This document shows, piece by piece, positions 1-11,200 of a DNA stretch of 64,000 bases. The position numbers were made by a program, and so were the translations under genes. Source of the DNA: Luteibaculum oceani (lineage in GTDB: Bacteria; Bacteroidota; Bacteroidia; Flavobacteriales_D; Luteibaculaceae); NCBI RefSeq assembly GCF_007995015.1, contig NZ_VORB01000003.1, positions 1 to 64,000 on the forward strand, written 5' to 3'. Numbering within the stretch: position 1 is the stretch's first letter; every line of letters begins with the position of its first letter. The notes beneath the pieces are model-generated. The model did no database searches and was not told the origin of the DNA. It saw nothing but the letters and a program-made list of their open reading frames with translations.

Positions 1-2280
1 CTTGAATACCACAGGCATCGTTTGAACCTCCATCGATATCTATCGGTTGAATAGAAGCCAAGCCTAAATGATCTAACTGTATCGTTATATCCTGACAAAT
101 TGCTACCGGTGGTACAGAATCCACCACGGTAACCTTAGCTTGACAACTGGATTGGTTTCCATTGTTATCCGTAACGGTTAAGGTAACCGTATTCGCTCCA
201 ACATCACCACAGCCAAACTGTGATTTGTCAATAGCTAAGCCATGAATACCACAGGCATCGTTTGAACCTCCATCAATATCTATCGGTTGGATAGATGCCA
301 ATCCTAAATGATCTAACTGTATCGTTACATCCTGACAAAGTGCTACCGGTGGTACAGAATCCACCACCGTAACTGTCGCTTGACAACTAGCTTGGTTTCC
401 ATTGTTATCCGTAACCGTTAGTGTCACCGTATTCGCTCCAACATCGCTACATCCGAACTGTGATTTATCGATCGCTAAGCCTTGAATACCACAGGCATCG
501 TTTGAGCCGCCATCTATGTCAGCTGCAACTATGGAAGCTGCTCCGTTCGCATCTAATTGAATCGTAATGTCTTTACATACAGCCACTGGTGCTACTGAAT
601 CGACTACTGTTACCGTCGCTTGACAGCTAGACTGATTTCCATTGTTATCCGTTACCGTAAGCGTAACGGTATTCGCTCCAACATCGCTACATCCGAACTG
701 TGATTTATCGATAGCCAGACCCTGGATACCACAAGCATCATTGGATCCGCCATCTACGTCTGCTGCAACAATGGAAGCTGCTCCGTTCGCATCTAACTGA
801 ATTGTGATGTCTTTACATACAGCCACTGGTGCTACTGAATCGACTACCGTCACCGTCGCTTGACAGCTAGACTGGTTTCCATTGTTATCCGTAACCGTTA
901 GTGTCACCGTATTCGATCCTACATCGCTACATCCAAACTGGAATTTGTCGATTGCCAGACCCTGGATACCACAAGCATCATTAGATCCGCCATCAATATC
1001 TGCTGCAACTATGGAAGCTGCTCCGTTCGCATCTAATTGAATTGTGATGTCTTTACATAAAGCCACTGGTGCTACAGAATCGACTACTGTTACCGTCGCT
1101 TGACAGCTAGACTGATTTCCGTTGTTATCCGTTACCGTAAGCGTAACCGTATTCGGTCCAACATCGCCACAACCAAACTGTGATTTGTCGATAGCCAGAC
1201 CCTGGATACCACAAGCATCATTTGATCCGCCATCTATGTCAGCTGCAACTATGGAAGCTGCTCCATTCGCATCTAATTGAATCGTAATGTCTTTACATAA
1301 AGCCACTGGTGCTACAGAATCGACTACTGTTACCGTCGCTTGACAGCTAGACTGATTTCCATTGTTATCCGTTACCGTAAGCGTAACGGTATTCGCTCCA
1401 ACATCACTACATCCGAACTGTGATTTGTCGATAGCTAAGCCATGAATACCACAGGCATCGTTTGAACCTCCATCAATATCTATCGGTTGAATAGAAGCCA
1501 AGCCTAAATGGTCTAACTGTATCGTAATATCCTGGCAAATAGCCACCGGTGGTACAGAATCCACCACCGTAACCGTCGCCTGACAGCTAGATTGGTTTCC
1601 ATTGTTATCCGTAACGGTTAAGGTAACCGTATTCGCTCCTACATCACTACAACCAAACTGTGATTTATCGATCGCTAAGCCTTGAATACCACAAGCATCG
1701 TTTGAGCCGCCGTCGATATCTGATGCAACTATTGAAGCAGCTCCGTTAGCATCTAATTGAATCGTAATGTCTTTACATACAGCCACCGGAGGAACGGAAT
1801 CTACCACGGTAACCGTTGCTTGACAGCTAGACTGGTTTCCGTTGTTATCCGTAACGGTTAAGGTAACCGTATTCGCTCCTACATCACTACAACCAAACTG
1901 TGATTTATCGATCGCTAAGCCCTGTATACCACAAGCGTCAATTGATCCGCCATCTACGTCTGCTGCAACTATGGAGGCTGCTCCGTTCGCATCTAATTGA
2001 ATCGTTATGTCTTTACATAAAGCCACTGGTGCTACAGAATCGACTACCGTCACTGTCGCTTGACAGCTGGATTGGTTTCCGTTGTTATCCGTTACCGTAA
2101 GCGTAACGGTATTCGCTCCAACATCACTACATCCGAACTGGGATTTGTCGATAGCCAGACCCTGGATACCACAAGCATCATTGGATCCGCCATCTACGTC
2201 TGCTGCAACTATGGAAGCTGCTCCGTTCGCATCTAATTGAATCGTTATGTCTTTACATACCGCTATCGGATCTACATTAT
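1..2280 (-). repeat. Tandem array of exact 240-bp repeats (80-residue HYR-like domains)
   Basis: Nine full units and half of a tenth are present, all in register at 240 bp (unit borders at 1, 241, 481 and so on to 2161), and the array continues past the left edge. Each codes for an 80-residue domain with conserved LTVTDNNGNQSSCQA and SNDACGI segments. Two subtypes alternate: type A carries ANGAAS plus VAADVDGG, type B carries HLGLAS plus IQPIDIDGG. Reading in the direction of translation from 2280 the order is A A A B A A A A B B. No unit has an indel. A more diverged unit at about 2281-2520 precedes the array. Confidence 0.95.
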
Positions 2281-5200
2281 CCTTAATTGTTACTGTTGCT
2301 TGGCATTGATCGGTTTCACTAGATGGGTCAGTAACTTTTAGCGTCACCACATGAGTACCAATTGGGTATGGACCTGGATTAAGCACTTGAATGGTGAAAT
2401 TATCACCATCTGGATCGTAGGAGCCTCCATCTATATCATTATATGTTACAATAGCCTGACAGTTACTATCTGTTCCAAGCAGTGCATTTTGACAAACCGC
2501 AACTGGAGGTTGATTACATTGATATGAAACTACATTGGTTTGTGCTTGTATAATACAATTATTGGAGTCGGTTAAAATTAAAGTAACCGTATAAGTTCCT
2601 TCATTTGAGTAACTATGAGAAGGACTGGATGCACTTGAACTGCCACCGTCTCCAAAATTCCAAGCATAGCTGTATGGAGTCACCCCACCGGAGGCAGAAG
2701 ATGAAAAGTGCATTGCCGAGTCGCCTAAACAAAAGGTGTCTTTTGCTGAAATATTAAGACTCAGCGCTGCGGGCTCGGATATGGTAAAATCTACATTAAC
2801 CGTGCAACCGAGTGAGTCACTAACAACATAGGTATAATCACCTGGACATAACCCGGAAGTAGGTTGGGAATTTGATCCAGCCGAAACCTTCCAATTGTCC
2901 GTCATATTACCTGGCGAATCGTGAATTGCTAATCCAACACTTAAATTGGATTCCGTAGAATAATTACTGGTATAGTAGGTTACGAAGTTGGCAGCACCCG
3001 CCTTTCGCACACGATAAATTGCACCACTCGCTTTAAGCTCAATTTCGCATTCATACCATGTATTTTTAGTATAGCCGCCTGGAATTTGACCTTCGAACCA
3101 AATTCTATGCGACCCATCTTCGTAAACTCCCAAATTATTATGAGCGAAGTAAATAGAGTGCGGTAGATTAAAATATCTATTTCCATTCGAATTATCTGGG
3201 CTGTACCAACCTATCATGGTGTGTCCACCTTTATGGTAATAGCTAAAGCTAAAGATTTTACCAGGCTCTCTTGAAAAGTTTTGTTGTGTAAAGAAGTACT
3301 TATTCCAGCCACCTCCATGACTAAAAACAAGTTCATTATTCTGTTGCGAATAGGTTCCGTAGGGATCTTTCACATACGCACTAGTATTTAAGTTTGAACC
3401 GGTAAAATCATCCTCAAATTCGGAGGGTGAGCTTAATTGATAAGGAGCTTTCCCTCCCGAAAAACTAAATGCAACTTCACCATCACAATCTCCATTACAT
3501 TTCACATCATTCACCACTGCGGTTGCGGTTAACTCAGGGTAAATCTCAATACTTTGAGCCCCCGTTTGTTCGCATCCCGTTGCATCTGTTCCGGTTACCT
3601 GCACCTGATAGCTTCCTTCATCTGAGTAGACGTTGGAAATTTCTTTACCAGTACCTGTATTTCCATCTCCAAAATCCCATGCATAGCTGTAATTAGCGCC
3701 AAGATAATTTTCATTGCTTGCAGCAACCCAGTCATCTCCAGGAACCATGTTTGTTAAAACAGCATCACTAATTAATGCTTGAATAGAACGAGTGGTAGTT
3801 CCAGAATTTTCACTAAAAGGAAAATAAGCTACAAGACCTGATTCGGATCCAGAGAGGGTTTCTTGAAATTCACTAGCAATTTCTGTTGCACTTTTTTGTT
3901 TATTCCAAATTCTTACCTCGTCAATAACTCCATCGAAATAATTGCAATTGCATCCATACCCTTGCTTCCCTATAAAAAGGCTATTCTGGTCTCCAGCATA
4001 GGTAGGTGCATTGGTAAAGGTTTTAGTCCCATCGGCTTGCCCGTTAATGTAGAAGGTCGCTTGACCATTGCTATAATCATAACTAACCGCCACATGGGTC
4101 CATTGATTTGTTGAAAAAGTTGAATTAGAGTATTGCCATTGCCCACCACTTGAAGTGTTTCCAAGGTAAAGAGCAAGTCTATTAGACTGATATTGGAAAA
4201 TATATACATCTGGATTAGTTCCTCCAGAACCGTGTCCTTTTGAAAAAATAGTTCTGCTTCCTCCACTATGTGGATAAATCCATGCTTCGAGAGTAAAATC
4301 ACCTGAAGGCACGTTGAGAACCGCATCATGGGGAACCTCGAGGTAATCATCTCCCCCATCGAAATCCAGTGCTGATGTGAAACCACCAGCAGATGCTGTA
4401 AATTGAATGCTATCTCCACCACAAGCCTCAATTTCGCTTTCAATATTTATTGAAAATGGGTCTTGCTCATTTACTGCAATTGCTCCGTTGGCCACACAGC
4501 CGTTTTCGTCAGAAACCGCCACGCTATACTTCCCTCTTCCTAATCCAGAAACAGTAGCCAAAGTATCTCCAGTACTCCACAGATACTCGTATTGAATAGA
4601 ATCGGCATGGACTGCTGTTACGGAAATTGTACCATCGTTTTCTCCATTACAAACAGCATCGCCCTGCAGCGCAATCTCGAACCCAAAATTGCTCGGTGCG
4701 GAAATAACAACTGTATCACTGGCCTGACAACCATTGCTATCTGTAACCGCTACGAAATAAGTTCCTGGTACCAAGCCCGAAATAGAATCTGTGGTTTCAA
4801 GTGTTGACCACTCGAACTCTAAAGGAAGTTTACCTCCTGTTACCTGCGCCTTGGCATTACCGTTGTTTGGGTTGGGACAAGTCGCATTATTAGCAATGAT
4901 CTCTACTTCTAAGACGGGAGCCTGAGTAAAACTCCAGCCCGTATTCCCTCCTTGGTCTGTAGAGTTTTCAGCAACAAAAGGTGAGTTGGCCCCAATGGCA
5001 GTAATATTTTTAATACTATTAAAAGCTACATTGGCCTCATTAAGAACCAAAAAGGCTGCAGACGTGCCATAAGAAGAAAGACTGGTAACCTGGCTACAGG
5101 TTCCTAAAGAATTAAGAGTGCCTATACTATCTACTGAATTGGCTCCTACGGTAAACGCCACGTTAGATCCGGAACCGACATTAAGGGTTGATATTTTGTT

Positions 5201-8200
5201 TGGACCTCCAAAAATGATGTAGTTACCATCGTTATTTTCAATACTAACCTTCTTAATGGAATAAAGTCCCTTACCTGTAAAGCCGGCATAATAATCTGGA
5301 CTTAAGATGATATGCGCCGAATCGGCATCTATAGGAAGGTTGCTTAAATCGGATTCCGAGTAGCTGCTTTTTAGGGTTATCTCAGATTCTCCCCAATCTA
5401 TTGCTCCACCATTGGCATCGCTTTGAATTATCAAGGCGCCCAATCCTAAATCAAAATCATCGGAATTAAAAAAACCTCTCTTTATCAACATTTGATTAGA
5501 AGCATCAAAGCGATTGGTAAGATTCCAGGTACCTGCTGGTGAAATCCCTCCTGGCCCCTCAAAATGAGCAATTTGCAGATCGTGACCGGCTGCATTTATT
5601 TTATGTTCTCCAGTAGTGCCTTTAAACACCCATTTAAAGGTAGAATCTATGGTCATGCTCGCCGTTAAGGTTAAGCTACCATGGATATCTATTGCCTTAC
5701 CGTTCATTTTGAAGGTGGGATGATAGAACGCACTAAGCCAATCCATGTCGAACACTTCCGGGGCGACTACATCGATATTTACAACTTGATTTGCTGAGCT
5801 AAACGAATTGGCATCGAAATAAACATTATCAAATTTTGAAGGGGGAACTAGATGTTTCTGAGTTCCTCCCGAACTATTTGCCCAGTGCGTAGTATCACTC
5901 CAATCTCCAGATCCACCTACCCAGTAATAACCGTCGCACGATTGAAAATTCCATCCTGTATTATTCCCCAGATCTTGACTAGATGCACCGGCATTGAAGG
6001 TGGCTGTACCATCTGCATTAATATCCTTAAGCCAGATGAAATCCATACAAATCAAACCATCTTCTTTATACAAAGTACCTTGACTTCCCGCCGTGGTGCT
6101 TTGTAAAAAGGCCGGGGCTCCCCCGGTTCCGAGCAACGTAAAATCTTCTACTGTTTGAGTTTTTCCCGATCCAATAAACAGTCGCGTTGCCTGCCCTGCA
6201 CCAGCGAAGTTTCCAAAACTATTATCCTCATTAAGGTAAATATACGGTCCAGCTGTTCCAGGAGAAAGAACCGTAAAAGAACCGAAATCATTGCTCCCAT
6301 TTACATTGATATTCGTAGTAGTACTTACGTTGTTATTGTTAACCTCTATTGCAAATGAATTGTACTTTCCATTGCCATTTATATGGATTTGGCGCTGGGC
6401 ACTGGGTTTAAAAACCACATCACCAAACTCATTATTATCGTGAATTTGTGTTTGGTAATTATTTCCACTGTTATTAGAAATAAAAGTAACATCGTCATAA
6501 GTATGGCCACCTCCATAGAAATAGGCATGGCTATTATTAATATCATCAATTACAATCTCAGAATTCGCCGAATTAATAGAAAAATTAGCACCTCCAACGC
6601 GCCACCATTCTTCAACATTTACTGTACTTCCAGAAATATCTATACTTCGAACATCATTGTAATTCGAGTAAAATTGGTGACTAAAGTGTGTGAACTGCCC
6701 GTTCACAACCAAATGTCCTCTTTGGAAATGGGTGGTGTAGCCGTATCTATGGCTGTAATCGAATGGACTTTGTAAAGTCCATGTAGCGGTTGGGCCTCCA
6801 TAAAAATGGGTATGGTAGTCGAATCCCACCCCATTCATATCAATTTCGTGATTACCGCTGCTGGCATAAAACCGAGTCCAGTGATGGTGAGCCCAATTAA
6901 CGCTCACGTCCACCTTAATAGAACCAAATAAATGCAACTCCCCACCGTGATTGTAATTACACGCATCATTAAGAACCATATCCCCATACACTTGCAAGGT
7001 TCTGTTTCCATTGAAATTGGGATTTTCAGTTGTTCCATTTACAATGAAGTTCTTACACTGCTTGGTGTTTCCTGTATAAAAAGTCACCGTGTTATCACCG
7101 GGGCTGAATGAGTTGGCATCAAAAATTACATTATCCTTTGCCTGTGGAATCACACACCCTGTTGGACTTCCTCCGGAGGTAAAAGACCAATGATTAACGT
7201 CGTCCCAATCTCCAGATCCACCTACCCAATACAGATTATAATTTGGAACGGGATTAATATTCCAACCTGTAACAGTTCCTGTTACGGTGGCATTCTGAGC
7301 ATTAAATATCGCTCCACCTGTTGCAGCGTGGTTGGTTAATTTTATGTAGTTCGCGTTTACTGTAAAGCCAGTATCTATGTTTAAAACTGAGCTGGTACTA
7401 GAACCATATATTTCAGATTCGTTGGTACAGCTATTGGCGGGAATTAAGGCCTTGGCATTTACCGTATGCCCGTTGGGAATTTCCATTCTTACCCCATCTA
7501 TGCGGATCGTATCGGCATTTAGGTTGTAGGCAAACCACCTCCAGGAGTAGAGGTGCCCATTACTTTTCATGGATATATTTTTCCATGTTCTTCCACTCTG
7601 GGTGTACACATATGTATGCGCTCCCCCCGCCTCTACATTCAGATTACCATAGGTATCTGATAAGTTACTTCCCCCATTAAAATGAAGCTGTCTATGTGTA
7701 TTAGAGCCCTGGGCCATAAATACATCTACATCCCCGAGGCTTTGATATTCGAGAAACCAAATCTGTCGCCATCCATGGTGGGGATAATCCATATCCATAT
7801 CAAAGTTACCCCAGGCCTTATGATTTCCCCGGAATCTAAAATCCTCATATTGCGGACTTTTGAAAATCACAAGGGGTTTATTTTGGGTTACGGAGGTGGA
7901 ACTCGTGTTACTGTAAAACTCTAGCCCTCGTCTCACAATGATGGTATCGGTACTATTGAAATCAAAATTGCATATACCACTAGTCCACGCATATAATTGA
8001 TATCCAAACTGATACTTGTTTCCTAGGAAATCGAAATTACCGCGATACACCTGGAAATTGTAATCGATATGGTGAACCATATTATCAAGAAAGGTCCATT
8101 TTGGAGAAGAGGTATTGTTGTTTCCTGGGTTGTTGAAATACATGTGCCCAAGGAAATTTTCAAAACCGTTAAACTTCAGCGTGTTATTGGTGCTATCGGA

Positions 8201-11200
8201 ATAGAAATAAATATTGTTGCTATGGTTCCAAACCAAGTTTGGATTAAACCTTAAAGACCCACGAATAGTTAAGTTGCTATTTTGATTGAATTGCATGGCA
8301 CCATCAATCAACAAACTACCATTAATGATTAAATTTTGATTTCCAGTTAATACTGGATTTCCCAATACGCCACTGGTCCAAATCATGGTTCCTACTTGTT
8401 CGTTTTGCTGATCGATATTTACAACTCCTCCCGTTGATGGAAAAGAATTGTGATCAAATATTACGGTGTCTAGTAGGGATGGTGGGCAAACTTGTGGACT
8501 TCCACCCGAGCTTAGCGACCAATGCGCTGCATCGCTAAAGTCTCCGGATCCACCTACCCAATACAGTTTATTTATGCTAAAACTACCTAGGTTAAACCCA
8601 GACACATTTCCTAAGTCCGCTGTATTGGTTGCTACAAAAGCATTTCCACCAACTCCATTAAGATCCTTTAAGTAGGCATAATCCACCTGAAATTTCGCCC
8701 CAGCCACCATGGAAAGTGTAGCGGCATTGCCACTCGAATTCCCCTGTATTGAAAGCGGTTTATCACACTGACCAATGGCAATAAGCGAGTCTGTAATGAT
8801 TTTGGTTTGGCCCGAGGCGAAATAAAGCTCGTGTCCCGCTGGGATAACAATGCTTTTTACCGTTCCGTAATACAAGTACGACTTTGTAACTATGTTGGAA
8901 AGGGCGTTATAATCGCCCATGGTTCTTGCATTAAAAACTACATGAGGTGTATACGAGGTGTTAGTTGTGGTGGAAATAAATTCTACGGGTCCAAAAAGTG
9001 CGTTCTGATTGCTTTGAGAAAGTCTTTGATTTCCCCAAAACTCGAATGTAGATTTCCCGAGTATGGTATCCTGATAGTTAATGTAAAAAGTGTGGGAAGA
9101 ACTGCTGTGTCGCATCTTAGAACTCAGACCGCCGTATGTATTCACCCCTCCATAAAAATAATTGTGGTCGGCTATGTTATTATCAAAGCTAACTACTGTG
9201 TTTGAGGCGGTTACCTTGGAACTATTACTTGGATACACCTCCCATCTACGATCTACAAATACCGAATCCGTTCCGGTTAAATCAAGATGATAATTGTACG
9301 CAGTACCGTTAACCCAACCGTGTAGTCGCCATCCGAAATATATTTGATGTCCATTCGATTTCAGCGTACCATTGAAAAACTGGGTTTCATGCCCATTCGC
9401 TGTTTTAAATTCATCTGCCAGTGTCCACAATCCTCCCTTACCATCAAAACGAACATGGCTACGCATTTGATGCCCAGCCATATCTATAACATTGTTAGAA
9501 TCTACCGCTTGAAAAGAAGTCCAATTATAATGATCCCACTGTACATCTGGATTTAAAATTAATGACCCATAGAGATACAGCCAACCGGTTTGGTTGTAGA
9601 TCATATCTCCATCAATTTTAAGGTCTTGGTTTACAGTAAGGTTGAATGAACCGTTAATTCTTGGATTACCTACCACCCCTGATTTCCAATGCATTGTAGC
9701 TACCTCGGCATGTAGGTTTACCGTTACGGTTTGCCCTGCAGCGGAAAAGGAATTAGCGTCGAAAATGGCATTATCATTAGCTTGAGGATAACAGGTTCCA
9801 TTTGGAGTTCCTCCACTACTGGTTGCCCAATGGTTTGGATCACTCCAGTTTCCGCTGCCTCCTACCCAATACAAATCGGTGGTTGATGAGTTTTGGAAGG
9901 TCCAATTACTATTACCACCTAAATCGACCGAACTATTCGCAACAAAAGAAGCCCCTCCAATACCATTTAGGTTTCTCAGCTTACACTGATCCACCTGACT
10001 TGTACCCGAAGCCATTGAAATATTTGCAATTCCATTGGAATTACTGGCAATTAAAGGAACGCTTGTACACCCACCTTGCCAATTTATGGACCCAATAGAT
10101 TGCGTTCTGTTTTGTTCGAGATAAACCTCTTTAAATCCAGGCTCTATATTAAAGGTGCCTATGCTGTTGTTCTGATATAAATAGCACAAGGTTCTAACAA
10201 CCCCGGCTGGATTTTTTAGGGTTAGGGTATTGATTGTTTTCCCATTATAGAAATTTGCATCCCCGTAATAATTGCCGGTTCCGTTATAAATCCACTCCAA
10301 TTCTACATCGTTGAAAGTGGTGTTTGAACCCTCGAATCGAATTCTTTGTTGAGATCCAAACTTGGCTTTAAAATCGTTGTAGGTATTGTTATTTCTTACG
10401 TAAAAGGTATGCCCCGTATTGTTAGTTGGCCAATTCACAAATACGTCGTGATAAGGTTTATTACCCCCATCGAAGTAAAAATGATCATGCACATTGGCAT
10501 TAAAATACAATACAGAACTCCCCATATCTATGGTGGAAGCTGTTCCTGTGTGCAACCGCCACCTGCGATCTACTTCAACCGTATCGCTTCCAGTGAAATC
10601 TAAATGAAAGTCGGCGTCTGAGTAAATTCCATACAAGCGCCATCCAAAATCTACCCTTTTACCTCCAGAATTAAATACCCCATGATGCACAAAAGTCTCG
10701 TAGCTAACTTCAAGTTTATCTTGTAGGGTCCACTCTCCCGTACCACGTAGGTACAAGCGATATAGTTTTACCCCGTTGGTTTTTATGGTATTTCCGTTTC
10801 CAGCACCGTCTAAGTATAAAAAATTGGCCTGCCAGGTAATGTTGGCAATGTCCATGGATCCCTTTAGGAAAACATCATTTGGATCAAAGGACTGGGGACC
10901 TGTGGTTGGATTGATTATCAAATCGCCATCCACGTGTAGATTACCATTACCTATCCACCGTACAACTCCGTTAATGTTAAGATTTACACCCACAGTGGTA
11001 ATCTTATTGTTGGTATGGAAATACGGATTAAGACTCCCGAGAGTAGATGACCATGTCATGTTCGCACAAAAGGCATCAACATCTAGTGTAACCTGTTGAT
11101 TAGGTGCACTGAAGGAGTTCCCATCGAAATGCACATTATCATTCGGGCTAGGCACCTGATTATGAAATACCGATCCACCCGAGGAAGTAGCCCAATGGTT

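Noticed and set aside
1-2280. CRISPR or satellite array
   Set aside because: The 240-bp units are in one open reading frame, translate to a beta-sandwich-like domain and have no spacers.
3970-4443. 157-codon minus-strand ORF inside the giant adhesin
   Set aside because: It is out of frame with the adhesin, whose frame here codes for a clear LamG domain.
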